DNA of 64,000 nucleotides from Caldimonas thermodepolymerans (GTDB lineage Bacteria > Pseudomonadota > Gammaproteobacteria > Burkholderiales > Burkholderiaceae_C): contig NZ_CP064338.1 of assembly GCF_015476235.1 (NCBI RefSeq), positions 1,426,001 to 1,490,000 on the forward strand, read 5' to 3'. The notes under the pieces were generated by a model. That model saw nothing but the letters and a program-made list of their open reading frames with translations. It made no database searches and had not been told where the DNA came from. The position numbers and the translations under genes are program-made. Below are positions 8,236 to 17,112 of the stretch, piece after piece. Position 1 is the stretch's first letter, and the number at the start of each line of letters is the position of its first letter.

Positions 8236-9330
8236 CAATCCAAGGTCGTCGATCATGCGGCCCTGCTGGACGACATCCGCCAGTGGGCGCATGAGCTCGG
8301 ATTCTCACAGATCGGGGTGTCGGGCGTCGACCTGCGCGAGGCAGAGCCCGGTCTGCTGGCATGGCTGGCCGCAGGGTTTCACGGCTCGATGGACTACATG
8401 GCGGCCCATGGCCTCAAGCGCGCGCGCCCCGCGGAGCTGGTGCCGGGCACCGTCAGCGTGATCACCGCGCGCATGGACTACCTGCCGCGCGGCACCCCGT
8501 CCGGCTGGCAGGCCGTCGAGCTCGCGCGCCTGCAGCGCCCCGGCGAGGCGGTGGTGTCGATCTACGCCCGCGGGCGCGACTACCACAAGGTGCTGCGCCA
8601 GCGCCTGCAGAAGCTGGCCGACCGCATCGCCGGGCGGCTCGGGCCGTTCGGTCACCGCGTGTTCACCGACTCGGCCCCCGTGCTGGAGGTGGAGCTGGCC
8701 AGCCGCAGCGGCCTCGGCTGGCGCGGCAAGCACACGCTGGCGCTGCACCGCGAGGCGGGTTCGATGTTCTTCCTCGGCGAGATCTACGTTGACCTCGCGC
8801 TGCCGGCCTCCGCAGCGACCACGGCCCACTGCGGCTCGTGCACGGCCTGCCTGCAGGCGTGCCCCACGCAGGCCATCGTCGCGCCGTACCGGCTGGATGC
8901 GAGGCGCTGCATCTCGTACCTGACCATCGAGCATGACGGGCCGATCCCGCCGGAGCTGCGCCCGCTGATCGGCAACCGCATCTACGGCTGCGACGACTGC
9001 CAGCTGGCCTGCCCGTGGAACAAGTACGCGCAGGTCGCGACGCTGCCCGACTTCGACGCCCGGCCGGCGCTCACCGGGCGCAGCCTGCTGGAGCTGTGGG
9101 CCTGGAGCGAGGCGGACTTCCTGCGCCACACCGAAGGCAGCGCGATCCGGCGCATCGGCTGGCGCCGCTGGCGGCGCAACCTCGCGGTGGCGCTGGGCAA
9201 CGCGCTGCGCCATGAGCCGTCTGCGGCCATCGTGCAGGCCCTGCAGGCCGCCCGCGACGACGCCGACGCGCTGGTGCGCGAGCACGTCGAGTGGGCGCTC
9301 GCGCAGCGCGCGCAACCTCAGGCGAGCTGA
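8230..9330 (+). CDS. queG: Epoxyqueuosine reductase QueG
   Basis: A 366-residue cobalamin- and Fe-S-dependent enzyme performing the last step of queuosine synthesis (epoxyqueuosine to queuosine in tRNA). The N-terminal part has GSMDYMAAHG, containing the catalytic Asp, and the reductase-type cobalamin-binding region. The C-terminal half carries two 4Fe-4S motifs, CGSCTACLQACP (about residue 201 on) and CDDCQLACPWN (about 257 on), and ends in HEAT-like helices. The ATG is at the ATGCAT shared with tsaE. The 3' end overlaps the convergent AEC transporter by 13 bases. Confidence 0.95.
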   Translation: MHQSKVVDHAALLDDIRQWAHELGFSQIGVSGVDLREAEPGLLAWLAAGFHGSMDYMAAHGLKRARPAELVPGTVSVITARMDYLPRGTPSGWQAVELARLQRPGEAVVSIYARGRDYHKVLRQRLQKLADRIAGRLGPFGHRVFTDSAPVLEVELASRSGLGWRGKHTLALHREAGSMFFLGEIYVDLALPASAATTAHCGSCTACLQACPTQAIVAPYRLDARRCISYLTIEHDGPIPPELRPLIGNRIYGCDDCQLACPWNKYAQVATLPDFDARPALTGRSLLELWAWSEADFLRHTEGSAIRRIGWRRWRRNLAVALGNALRHEPSAAIVQALQAARDDADALVREHVEWALAQRAQPQAS

Positions 9331-10220
9331 CGCAGCGCCGCGAGCCACAGCGGGATCGAGGCCATCCCGAGCAGCGTGGACACCGTGACCAGCCCGGCGA
9401 CGTAGGGCCCGTTGCCGCCCATGCGCATCGCCAGCACGTAGGCGCTGGAGGCGGTGGGCAACGCGGCAAACGCGACCACCACCGGCTGCTGGGCCGGCGG
9501 CACGCGCAGCAGCTGCACCGCGGCCAGCGCCACCAGCGGCAGCAGCACGTGGCGGATGCCCAGCAGCCCGGCGGCCAGCCGCGGGCCGGCCCACAGCCCG
9601 CCGAGCTTGAGCCCGGCGCCCACCGCCATCAGGCCGAGCGGCAGGGCGGCCTGCCCGATGCGGGCAAGCGCCGGCGCGAGCGGGTCCACGATGCGGATGC
9701 CCAGCAGGTTGGCCACCAGCCCGGCCACGGTGCTGAGGATCAGCGGGTTGCGCAGGATCTCGCGCCAGAAGTGGTGGCCGCCGTGGCGCGCCAGCGGCCA
9801 GACCGCGGCGAAGTTGCACAGCGGCACGCACAGCGCCACCAGCAGCGCGGTCCAGGCCACGCCCTGGGTGCCGCCGAGCTTTTCCGCCAGCGCCAGCGCG
9901 ACGTAGGAGTTGAAGCGGAACGCCACCTGTGCACCAGAAGCGTGCAGCGTCGGGTCCACCCCCGGGCAGCGCCGCAGCGCGTAGCTGGCCGCGATGCCGC
10001 AGCCGACGATGAGCAGGCCCGCGGCAGCCAGCGGCAGCGTCGCGCCGATGGCCAGCGGGCTGCGGATGATCGAGTTGAACAGCAGGACCGGGAACAGCAG
10101 GTAGTACACCAGCCGTTCCACCGCGTCCCACACCGGACGCCCCAGGGCGCTGTAGCGGCACAGCAGGAAGCCGAGGACGATCAGCAGGAAGTCGGGCAGC
10201 AACAGCAGGGCGTCGGACAT
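9318..10220 (-). CDS. AEC-family (auxin efflux carrier-like) transporter
   Basis: A 300-residue membrane protein with about ten hydrophobic segments and the inverted-repeat organisation of the AEC/BART superfamily. In bacteria these export small organic acids such as malate or malonate. The segment [22 protein letters not shown] and the later [20 protein letters not shown] half-motif are typical. The ATG at 10220 is chosen because the first helix begins immediately after it; the open frame upstream is low-quality. It is divergent from a Bug-type binding protein, which could point to organic-acid handling, but substrate is unknown. Confidence 0.82.
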   Translation of the reverse strand: MSDALLLLPDFLLIVLGFLLCRYSALGRPVWDAVERLVYYLLFPVLLFNSIIRSPLAIGATLPLAAAGLLIVGCGIAASYALRRCPGVDPTLHASGAQVAFRFNSYVALALAEKLGGTQGVAWTALLVALCVPLCNFAAVWPLARHGGHHFWREILRNPLILSTVAGLVANLLGIRIVDPLAPALARIGQAALPLGLMAVGAGLKLGGLWAGPRLAAGLLGIRHVLLPLVALAAVQLLRVPPAQQPVVVAFAALPTASSAYVLAMRMGGNGPYVAGLVTVSTLLGMASIPLWLAALRQLA

Positions 10221-10423
10221 CTGACTTGGCGCAAGGACACGTCCCGGAGTGTGCCAGCGCGGCAGGGGAATCCGTGCAGACCCGGGTGGTAATTCCCACA
10301 ATCGCTGTACCGGGCCGGATGCTCGACCATTCCCGCGTCACCGCCCGTCCGGTCCTGGCGCCGTGCCACCCACGCGCCTGCTGCGGACGCGGTACCGACT
10401 CGTTCCAACCAGGAGAGAAGAAG

Positions 10424-11401
10424 ATGCAGCGTAGACACTTGCTGGCCGCGGCAGCGGCCGTTCCTCTGGCCCTGGCCGCGGGCACGGGCTGGGCACAGCA
10501 GGCCTACCCGGCCAAGCCCGTACGCGTGATCGTGCCCTTTGCGCCGGGCGGCACCACCGACATCATCGCCCGCGTGGTGGCCGACAGGATTGCGGCCCAC
10601 TTCGGGCAGCCGATGATCGTCGAGAACCGCGGCGGCGGCGGCGGCATCATCGGGGCAGCCGAAATCGCCAAGGCCAACCCGGACGGCTACACCCTCGGCG
10701 TGGCGACGGTCTCCACGACTGCATCGAATCCGGCGATCAATCCCAAGACGCCGTACAACCCGGTGACCGACTTCACGTCCATCATCAACATCGCGGCCAC
10801 GCCCAACGTGATCGCGGTGCATCCGTCCTTCCCGGCGAAGGACTACAAGGGCTTCGTCGAAGAGCTCAAGCGCAACCCCGGCAAGTACAGCTATGCCAGC
10901 TCCGGCACCGGCGGCATCGGCCACCTGCAGATGGAGCTGTACAAGTCGCTGTCGGGCACCTTCGTCACCCACATCCCGTACCGTGGCGCCGGCCCGGCGC
11001 TCAACGACACGGTGGCCGGCCAGGTGCCGATCATCTTCGACAACCTGCCCTCGGCGCTGCCCTTCATCAAGGACGGCCGCCTGATCCCCATCGTCGTCGC
11101 CGCACCGCAGCGCCTGGAGGTGCTGCCCAACGTGCCGACCTTCAAGGAGGTCGGCCTGGAGCCGGTCAACCGCATGGCCTACTACGGCTTCCACGGTCCG
11201 AAGGGGCTGCCGCAGGAGGTCGTCAACAAGGTCTACGAGGCGACCAAGAAGACGCTGGAAGACCCGGACGTGCGCAAGCGCATCGAAGGCACCGGCTCGC
11301 TGATCGTGGCCAACACGCCGGACGAGTTCGCCGCGCAGACCCGCGCCGAGTTCGAGGTCTACAAGAAGGTGGTCGAGCAGCAGAAGCTCAAGCTCGAGTG
11401 A
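10424..11401 (+). CDS. Bug/TctC-type tripartite tricarboxylate transporter binding protein
   Basis: A 325-residue periplasmic solute receptor of the TctC/Bug family. The signal peptide covers about residues 1-24 (cleavage near GWAQQ), then [19 protein letters not shown], the family hallmark. The ligand loop [19 protein letters not shown] follows. Burkholderiales encode large numbers of these without adjacent TctAB permeases, and none is seen here. AGGAGAG lies 6 bases before the ATG at 10424. A good intrinsic terminator follows (11422-11458). The 203-base upstream spacer shared with the AEC gene holds nothing else I recognise. Ligand unknown. Confidence 0.92.
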   Translation: MQRRHLLAAAAAVPLALAAGTGWAQQAYPAKPVRVIVPFAPGGTTDIIARVVADRIAAHFGQPMIVENRGGGGGIIGAAEIAKANPDGYTLGVATVSTTASNPAINPKTPYNPVTDFTSIINIAATPNVIAVHPSFPAKDYKGFVEELKRNPGKYSYASSGTGGIGHLQMELYKSLSGTFVTHIPYRGAGPALNDTVAGQVPIIFDNLPSALPFIKDGRLIPIVVAAPQRLEVLPNVPTFKEVGLEPVNRMAYYGFHGPKGLPQEVVNKVYEATKKTLEDPDVRKRIEGTGSLIVANTPDEFAAQTRAEFEVYKKVVEQQKLKLE

Positions 11402-11421
11402 TCGCAGGGGCCGCCTGCCAG

Positions 11422-11458
11422 GGCCGCCATGCCCGCGCACGCGGGTGGCGGCCTTTTT
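11422..11458 (+). terminator. Intrinsic terminator after the Bug gene
   Basis: GC-rich arms starting GGCCGCCATGCC and ending GGTGGCGGCC form a stem closing on a short loop near 11438, followed by TTTTT. It lies 21 bases after the stop codon. Confidence 0.85.
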
Positions 11459-11549
11459 CGTTGCCCGGCCCGCATCCTGTCCGGGGCGAGGTGGCGGCGC
11501 GCCGGCTTCGGGTACGCTAGCGGCGGTTTTTCCGTGCCCGCCGCTTTCC

Positions 11550-12443
11550 GTGCATCCCGACAGCCAGGCTTCCATCGACCGCTTCATCGACGCCCTGTGG
11601 ATCGAGGAGGGGCTGTCGCCCAACACGCTGGCCGCCTACCGGCGCGACCTGACGCTGTACGCGCAGTGGCTGGCCGAAAGCACCGGCAAGGCGCTGGACC
11701 AGACCGGCGAGCCGGATCTGCTCGCCTATGCGGTGGCGCGCGCGTCCACCAAGGCCACCTCGGCCAACCGGCGCCTCGCGGTGTTCCGGCGCTACTTCCG
11801 CTGGGCGCTGCGCGAGCGGCTGGTGAGCGCCGATCCCACCCTGCGGCTGAGCACCGCGCGCCAGCCGATGCGCGTGCCCGGCACGCTGAGCGAGGCGCAG
11901 GTGGAGGCGCTGCTGGCGGCGCCGGACGTGGACACGCCGCTCGGACTGCGCGACCGCACCATGCTGGAGCTGATGTACGCCAGCGGCCTGCGCGTGAGCG
12001 AGCTGGTGACGCTCAAGACCGTGCATGTCGGGCTGGACGAAGGCGTGCTGCGCGTGATGGGCAAGGGCAGCAAGGAGCGCCTGGTGCCGTTCGGCGAGGA
12101 AGCGCACGCCTGGCTGCGCCGCTACCTCGCGCAGGCGCGCGGCGAGATCCTCGGGCCGCGCACCGCCGAGGCGCTGTTCGTCACCCACCGCGGCGAAGGG
12201 ATGACGCGGCAGATGTTCTGGACGCTGATCAAGAAGTACGCCCGTGCGGCCGGCATCACGACGCCGCTGTCGCCACACACGCTGCGCCACGCCTTCGCGA
12301 CCCACCTGCTCAACCACGGCGCCGACCTGCGCGTGGTGCAGCTGCTGCTCGGGCATGCCGACATCTCGACCACGCAGATCTACACCCACGTGGCGCGCGA
12401 GCGCCTGAAGGACCTGCATGCCCGCCACCATCCGCGCGGGTGA
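11550..12443 (+). CDS. xerD: Tyrosine recombinase XerD
   Basis: A 297-residue site-specific recombinase that with XerC resolves chromosome dimers at dif under FtsK control. The N-terminal SAM-like domain has IDRFIDALW and SPNTLAAYRRDL. The catalytic domain shows Arg148 (SGLRVSEL), Lys175 (GKGSKERLVP), His243/Arg246 (SPHTLRHAF), His269 (LGHADIS) and Tyr278 (IYTH). Length and the RFIDALW start fit XerD rather than XerC or a phage integrase. The start is GTG at 11550; the open frame upstream passes through the terminator of the previous gene. Confidence 0.94.
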   Translation: MHPDSQASIDRFIDALWIEEGLSPNTLAAYRRDLTLYAQWLAESTGKALDQTGEPDLLAYAVARASTKATSANRRLAVFRRYFRWALRERLVSADPTLRLSTARQPMRVPGTLSEAQVEALLAAPDVDTPLGLRDRTMLELMYASGLRVSELVTLKTVHVGLDEGVLRVMGKGSKERLVPFGEEAHAWLRRYLAQARGEILGPRTAEALFVTHRGEGMTRQMFWTLIKKYARAAGITTPLSPHTLRHAFATHLLNHGADLRVVQLLLGHADISTTQIYTHVARERLKDLHARHHPRG

Positions 12444-12480
12444 GGGCGGCTGGCGCTACCGGGCAGGCCCTGCGGCCTGA

Positions 12481-12486
12481 GACAAT
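12481..12486 (+). promoter_or_regulatory. -10-like box directly before the marC-family gene
   Basis: GACAAT ends 5 bases before the ATG at 12492, without a Shine-Dalgarno. This again suggests a leaderless transcript. Confidence 0.4.
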
Positions 12487-12491
12487 CGGGC

Positions 12492-13091
12492 ATGGACCAT
12501 ACCTTCCTGTCCGCCTTCATCCTGCTGCTGCTGGTGCTGGACCCGCTGGGCAGCCTGCCGATCTTCATCTCCATCCTGCGCAACGTCGCGCCCGAGCGCA
12601 AGCGGCGCGTCGCGGTGCGCGAGGTCACGCTGGCCTTCATCGTGCTGGCGGTGTTCATGGTCGCGGGCGATGCCTTCCTGGGGCTGATGCACCTGTCCGA
12701 GCGTTCGCTGGAAGTGGCCGGCGGCGTGATCCTGCTGATGATCGCGATCCGCATGATCTTCTCCTCCGGCGAGTCGATCTACGCCGCCGACGTCGAGCGC
12801 GAGCCGTTCATCTTCCCGCTGGCGGTGCCGCTGATGGCCGGCCCTTCGGCGATGGCCACCGTGCTGCTGCTGGCCTCGCGCCAGCCCGACCGCATGACCG
12901 AGTGGTTCGCCGCGCTGTTCTGCGCGATGCTGGTCTCCGGCGTCGTGCTGCTGGCGGCCGACCGGCTGCACCGCCTGCTTGGCGATTCGGTGGTCAGCGC
13001 GCTGGAGAAGCTGATGGGCCTGGTGCTGACGGCGATCGCGATCGAGATGATGCTGGCCGGCCTGAAGCGGTACTTCATCGGCGACCTGTGA
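12492..13091 (+). CDS. MarC-family integral membrane protein
   Basis: A 199-residue protein with six predicted membrane helices, matching the MarC/NAAT (YhgN-like) family, which has LDPLGSLPIF at the end of the first helix (about 15-24) and an inverted repeat with PLAVPLMAGPSAMATVL (about 112-128). Despite its name MarC does not confer multiple antibiotic resistance; some archaeal members were described as amino-acid transporters. Function here is unknown. Seven bases separate its stop from the GTG of the DHA2 transporter, so they are likely co-transcribed. Confidence 0.88.
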   Translation: MDHTFLSAFILLLLVLDPLGSLPIFISILRNVAPERKRRVAVREVTLAFIVLAVFMVAGDAFLGLMHLSERSLEVAGGVILLMIAIRMIFSSGESIYAADVEREPFIFPLAVPLMAGPSAMATVLLLASRQPDRMTEWFAALFCAMLVSGVVLLAADRLHRLLGDSVVSALEKLMGLVLTAIAIEMMLAGLKRYFIGDL

Positions 13092-13098
13092 AACGAAC

Positions 13099-14523
13099 GT
13101 GAAGCGGCTGCCTGAACCCCGGACCTTCGACGCGCTCACCGAGCGCCACGGCGAGCGCTACAAGTGGCTGCTGCTGCTGGTGGTGGGCATCGGCACGGTG
13201 GCCGGGGTGCTGTCGACCTCCGTGTTCAACGTCGCGGTGGTGGCGCTGAGCAGCGAGTTCGGCCTGGGGCAGGACCGCGTGCAGTGGGCGATGACCGGCT
13301 TCATGGCCGCGATGACGCTGTCCATGCTGCCCGCGGCCTGGCTGCTCGACCGCATCGGCTTCAGGCGCACCTTCATCGGCTCCATCCTGCTGCTGGCTGC
13401 GGCGAGCCTGGCCGGCAGCCTGGCGACGGCGTTCTGGTTCGTCGTGGTCGCGCGAGTGTTGCAAGGGCTGGCCACCGGGGTGCTGCAGCCGCTGGCGATG
13501 CTGGTGGTGCTGCGCATGTTCCCGCCGCAGGTCCAGGGGCGTGCCTCGGGCGTGCTGGTGCTGGGCATCTCGAGCACGCCGGCGATCGCGCCGGCCATCG
13601 GCGGCGTGCTGGTCGACCGCTTCGGCTGGGAAGCCATCTTCCTGCTCAACCTGCCGTTCTGCGCCGTCGCGCTCGCGATGGGCCTGTTCCTGCTGCCGCT
13701 GCCACGCGAGATCAGGAAGGGGCGCTTCGACTTCCTGGGCGCGCTGCTGCTGTCGGTGGCGACGCTGGCGCTGGTCGAGGGCGTGGCCAGCCTGCAGGGC
13801 AACGGCCTGCTCGACCCGTGGACGCTGGGCCATTTCGCGGTGGCATTGGTGCTGACCGGCGGGTTCGCGGCCTATGCGCGGCGCGCCGAGGCCCCGCTGA
13901 TCGACCTCAGCCTGTTCCGCCAGCGCACCTTCTCGATGGGGACCATCGTCGCGTTCAGCTACGGGTTCGGGCTGTTCGGCTCGACCTACCTGATCCCGGT
14001 GTACCTGCAGCACGCGCTCGGCTACTCGGCGGCGGCGGCTGGCGGCGCGCTGATCCCCAGCGGCATCGCGCTGACCGCGACCACGCCGGTGGCGGGCCGG
14101 CTGGCCGACCGTTTCCCTCCCAAGTGGATCACCACCATCGGGCTGGTGCTGTTCGGCAGTTCGTTCTTCCTGTTCTTCCTGTACGACGGGCGGGTCAGCT
14201 ATGCCGAGCTGATCGCCATCACCCTGGTCGGGCGCATCGGTCTGGGCATGATCCTGCCGGCGCTGAACCTCGCGACGGTGCGCGAGCTGCCGGCGCACCG
14301 GCTGGCGCAGTCGACCGTGGTCGTCAGCTACGTGCGCCAGCTGGGCGGCGTGATCGGCATCGCCGCGATGGCGGTGTTCGTCGAATGGCGCGTCGCGGTG
14401 CTGGGGCCCTCGGCCGTCCTGCAGGCGTACGCGCAGAGCTTTTGCTTCCTGGGGCTGGTGATCCTGGCCTCGGTGGTGGCGGCCTGCCTGATGCAGCACC
14501 AGCCGGCCGAGCAGCGGCGCTGA
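13099..14523 (+). CDS. DHA2-family (EmrB/QacA-type) MFS efflux transporter
   Basis: A 474-residue transporter with about 14 hydrophobic segments, typical of proton-coupled drug exporters of the DHA2 family. Motif A-like LPAAWLLDRIGFRR (about 75-88) and motif C-like LGISSTPAIAPAIGGVLVD (about 154-172) are visible. Start is GTG 13099, eight bases after the marC-family stop, so the two form a short operon. There is no EmrA-like adaptor beside it, so it may work alone in the inner membrane. It is convergent with a diguanylate cyclase gene. Confidence 0.88.
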   Translation: MKRLPEPRTFDALTERHGERYKWLLLLVVGIGTVAGVLSTSVFNVAVVALSSEFGLGQDRVQWAMTGFMAAMTLSMLPAAWLLDRIGFRRTFIGSILLLAAASLAGSLATAFWFVVVARVLQGLATGVLQPLAMLVVLRMFPPQVQGRASGVLVLGISSTPAIAPAIGGVLVDRFGWEAIFLLNLPFCAVALAMGLFLLPLPREIRKGRFDFLGALLLSVATLALVEGVASLQGNGLLDPWTLGHFAVALVLTGGFAAYARRAEAPLIDLSLFRQRTFSMGTIVAFSYGFGLFGSTYLIPVYLQHALGYSAAAAGGALIPSGIALTATTPVAGRLADRFPPKWITTIGLVLFGSSFFLFFLYDGRVSYAELIAITLVGRIGLGMILPALNLATVRELPAHRLAQSTVVVSYVRQLGGVIGIAAMAVFVEWRVAVLGPSAVLQAYAQSFCFLGLVILASVVAACLMQHQPAEQRR

Positions 14524-14527
14524 CCGC

Positions 14528-14558
14528 GGCACCGGCGGGGCGCCATGCCCCGCGTGCC
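14528..14558. terminator. Hairpin between convergent genes
   Basis: GGCAC, a CG bulge and GCGGGGC pair with GCCCCGC and GTGCC around a 5-base loop. There is no T-run, so terminator function is plausible but not proven; it sits between the DHA2 and diguanylate cyclase stops. Confidence 0.5.
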
Positions 14559-14569
14559 GTCCTTCACCA

Positions 14570-15526
14570 TCAGCATGTGACCCAGCGGTTGCGTCCGCCG
14601 CCCTTGGCCGCGTAGAGGGCTTCGTCGGCGCGCTTGAGCGCCGCGTGCACCGTTTCCTCCGGCCAGATGAAGGCCAGCCCGGCCGAGCAGGTGTAGCGGA
14701 ACTGCGGCTGCTGCGGCAGCGGCGCGCTCGCGCGCACGGCCTGGAAGATGCGATCGAGGATGGGCTCGGCGGCCGCCGGCGTGGTGTCGCGCAGCAACAG
14801 CAGGAACTCCTCGCCGCCCCAGCGGCAGGCCAGGTCCTTCTGGCGCACCTCGCCCTGCAGCAGCCGGGCGAACTGCTTGAGCAGCAGGTCGCCCTGGTCG
14901 TGCCCGAGGGTGTCGTTGACGCGCTTGAAGTGGTCGATGTCCAGCAGCACGATGGCCGCCGGGTGCAGCTGCTGGCTGGCGTGCAGCGTGGCCAGTGTCT
15001 CGTGCATGTGCCGGCGGTTGCTGAGCCCGGTCAGCGGATCAGACAGCGCCGCGCGCAGCGCCAGGTCGCGCTGCTGGCGCAGCGTGCGCTCGTCCGCGCC
15101 CAGCTCGGTGATGTCGGTCAGCACGCACAGCATCCAGCCGTTGGGCAGGGTGGTCTCGGTGACGTGCACCCAGCGGCCGTCGTGCAGGTCCGCCTCGAAG
15201 GCGCGGAACGGCAGCTTGCCACGCCGCGAGGCGGCCGAGGCCAGCCAATCGTCGAAGTCCTGCGTCTCGATGCGGGTGCCGCTCTGCTCGCGATGGTTGG
15301 CGCGCAGGATGTCCTTCCAGGTCGGGCGCCCGTCTTCCGGCACGTGCAGCAGCTCGCGGTAGAAGCAGTTGGCGTAGACCAGCGTGTCGGTCTCGTCGAA
15401 GATGCCGACGCCTTGCCGGGCCGAACCGATCAGTTCGAGCAGCCGGTCGGGCGACAGCGGCGGGGACGCGGGGGGCGAGGCAGCGGACATGGACGGGAAC
15501 AGCCCGGCAACAGTCGGGGCGTCCAC
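14570..15526 (-). CDS. PAS-GGDEF diguanylate cyclase
   Basis: A 318-residue enzyme predicted to make cyclic di-GMP from two GTP. A PAS-like sensor domain (about 30-145; GVGIFDETDTLVYANCFY) leads into a GGDEF domain with DPLTGLSNRRH, DIDHFKRVND, the intact active site GGEEF (237-241) and, five residues before it, RQKD (228-231), a canonical RxxD inhibitory site for product feedback. Start is GTG 15526 with GGAG 6 bases upstream; ATG 15490 is an alternative that leaves both domains intact. Soluble, no membrane helix. A TAGAAT box lies 113 bases upstream. The signal sensed is unknown. Confidence 0.9.
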   Translation of the reverse strand: MDAPTVAGLFPSMSAASPPASPPLSPDRLLELIGSARQGVGIFDETDTLVYANCFYRELLHVPEDGRPTWKDILRANHREQSGTRIETQDFDDWLASAASRRGKLPFRAFEADLHDGRWVHVTETTLPNGWMLCVLTDITELGADERTLRQQRDLALRAALSDPLTGLSNRRHMHETLATLHASQQLHPAAIVLLDIDHFKRVNDTLGHDQGDLLLKQFARLLQGEVRQKDLACRWGGEEFLLLLRDTTPAAAEPILDRIFQAVRASAPLPQQPQFRYTCSAGLAFIWPEETVHAALKRADEALYAAKGGGRNRWVTC

Positions 15527-15638
15527 CCGCGGCTCCGGCGCGGCCGGCTTCGGGCGAGGCGCACCGGGGACTGGGCGCCGGCATCGGTACCGGCGTGCCG
15601 TGGAAGGGCAATGACCTCAGGAAACGGAACTGGAGCGG

Positions 15639-15644
15639 ATTCTA
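15639..15644 (-). promoter_or_regulatory. -10-like box upstream of diguanylate cyclase
   Basis: The minus strand reads CCTAGAATC, the same CTAGAAT core seen before mutL and queG. It would give a leader of roughly 105 bases. No -35 is evident. Apart from this box, the 229-base spacer up to 15755 shows nothing recognisable. Confidence 0.35.
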
Positions 15645-15755
15645 GGCGGCCGGGCGGCGGCGTGCTCGACGGGAAGCCATCCGGACCCGGGCCGTGCGGC
15701 ATGGTTGGCAGCCGGGCCGGCGCGCCTCCCGTGTGAATGAGGGGCGGGTCGGGGA

Positions 15756-16541
15756 TCAGGCGTCGTCCAGCGCGTCCAGCTCGGCCTGGTCGAAGCCGGC
15801 AGCACGCCGCGCTTCGAGGTTGAACGGGCCGCGCAGCCTGGGCGCGCCGTACTGGCGCGCCAGCGTCGCGTAGGTCGCCACCGGCTCCAGCCCGCGCTGC
15901 GTGCACAGGTGCCGGAACCAGTGGTTGCCGATCGCGACGTGCCCGACCTCGTCGCGCAGGATCACGTCCAGGATCTCCACCGCACGCTGGTCGCCGGCCT
16001 TGCGCAGCTTGACCTGGATCAGCGGCGCGGCGTCCAGCCCGCGCGCCTCCAGCGTGCGCGGCACCAGCGCCATGCGCGCCAGGAGGTCGTCCTTGGTTTT
16101 CTCGGCCATCTCCCACAGCGCGTCGTGCGCGGGCAGGTCGCCGTAGTCGGCACCCAGGCCCACCAGGTGCTCGCGCAGCAGCTGGTAGTGCAGGGCCTCC
16201 TCCTGGGCGACGCGCAGCCAGTGGCGGTAGTACAGGTCGGGCATCCCGGCGAAGCGCCACACCGCATCCAGCGCGAGGTTGATCGCGTTGAGCTCGATGT
16301 GCGCCAGCGCGTGGATCAGCGCGATGCGCCCGGGCAGGGTGTGCACCGAGCGCTGCTTCAGCTCGGCCGGCGGCACCAGCGGCGGACGTTCCAGCCGCCC
16401 GGGCACGCCCGCGGGCTCCTCGTAGGTGCGGTCGGGGTCGCAGGGGGCGTGCGGGTCCAGCGCGCGCGCGGCCAGGGCTTTCTCGTTGGGGTCCCGGACC
16501 CGGATCACGTCCAGGGCCAGGGCACGCAGGTCTTGGGTCAT
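15756..16541 (-). CDS. DUF455-type ferritin-like protein
   Basis: A 261-residue helical protein of the DUF455 ferritin-like family. Di-metal ligand motifs are visible: ALAHIELNAINLALD (about 84-98), AQEEALHYQLL (about 115-125) and ILRDEVGHVAIGNHWF (about 195-210), giving two ExxH-type pairs as in ferritin-like di-iron or di-manganese carboxylate proteins. Function of the family is not established; a redox or oxygenase role is a guess from the fold. The ATG at 16541 was chosen because the longer open frame crosses the MarR operator at 16598. It is divergent from MarR, which may control it. Confidence 0.8.
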   Translation of the reverse strand: MTQDLRALALDVIRVRDPNEKALAARALDPHAPCDPDRTYEEPAGVPGRLERPPLVPPAELKQRSVHTLPGRIALIHALAHIELNAINLALDAVWRFAGMPDLYYRHWLRVAQEEALHYQLLREHLVGLGADYGDLPAHDALWEMAEKTKDDLLARMALVPRTLEARGLDAAPLIQVKLRKAGDQRAVEILDVILRDEVGHVAIGNHWFRHLCTQRGLEPVATYATLARQYGAPRLRGPFNLEARRAAGFDQAELDALDDA

Positions 16542-16592
16542 GTCGGAATGATGGCGCAGCCGGGCCGCCAGGCGCGCCCCGTGCAGACCGTA

Positions 16593-16598
16593 TATGAT
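16593..16598 (+). promoter_or_regulatory. -10-like box before the MarR gene
   Basis: TATGAT ends 7 bases before the ATG at 16606 and directly abuts the 18-bp palindrome, so repressor binding there would block RNA polymerase. No Shine-Dalgarno is present. Confidence 0.5.
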
Positions 16599-16615
16599 AG
16601 TTTGCATGCAAACTA
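16598..16615. promoter_or_regulatory. 18-bp perfect palindrome, probable MarR operator
   Basis: TAGTTTGCATGCAAACTA is a perfect 18-bp palindrome in the divergent spacer between the DUF455 and MarR genes. It is centred on the MarR start codon and abuts the -10-like TATGAT. MarR dimers typically bind 16-20-bp palindromes in their own promoters, so autoregulation is likely. Confidence 0.75.
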
Positions 16616-17112
16616 ACCTGTCGTCCGCGGGCGCCGGCGAGGTCGACCTCGACGTCGTGCGCTCGCGCTTCGGCCTGCTCGTGGCGGGTATCTACCGCAA
16701 GTGGCGGCGGCAGGTGGATCACAGCTTCCGCGACCTGGGGCTGTCCGATGCCACGCGCACGCCCCTGCTCGCCCTGTACGCGCAGCCGGGCGGCATGCGG
16801 CAGAAGGACCTGGCCGAGGCGCTGTCGCTCGACACGTCGTCGCTGGTGCGCGTGCTGTCGCAGCTGCGCGAGCGCCGGCTGGTGGACTGGGCCTGCGACC
16901 CGGCCGACCGCCGCACCAAGTGCATCGCGCTGACCGCCGAAGGCCGGCGCATCGCCGCGCAGATCCTCCAGCGCAGCCTGGAGATCGAGCGCGCGCTGCT
17001 GGCCGACCTCGACCCGCAGGAGCTGGCCGTCACGCGCGCGGCGCTCGAGAAGATCTCGCAGCGCTTCGAGCAGCTGCCGCCCAGCGACGTGCAGCCGGGA
17101 GGACGGGCATGA
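16606..17112 (+). CDS. MarR-family transcriptional regulator
   Basis: A 168-residue winged-helix regulator. After about 20 variable residues come the dimerisation helix and the winged helix (about 48-118) with MRQKDLAEALSLDTSSLVRVLSQLRERRLV as recognition region and DPADRRTKCIALTAEGRR as the wing with the conserved DxRxxx pattern. The ATG at 16606 is preferred over ATG 16594 because the latter lies inside the probable -10 box. Its stop overlaps the MFS start (ATGA), so it is translationally coupled to the exporter it probably regulates. The inducer is unknown. Confidence 0.9.
   Translation: MQTNLSSAGAGEVDLDVVRSRFGLLVAGIYRKWRRQVDHSFRDLGLSDATRTPLLALYAQPGGMRQKDLAEALSLDTSSLVRVLSQLRERRLVDWACDPADRRTKCIALTAEGRRIAAQILQRSLEIERALLADLDPQELAVTRAALEKISQRFEQLPPSDVQPGGRA

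Noticed and set aside
11550-12443. Tyrosine recombinase as a sign of a genomic island or prophage
   Set aside because: Length, N-terminal signature and spacing of catalytic residues fit housekeeping XerD; no att-like repeats or tRNA nearby.
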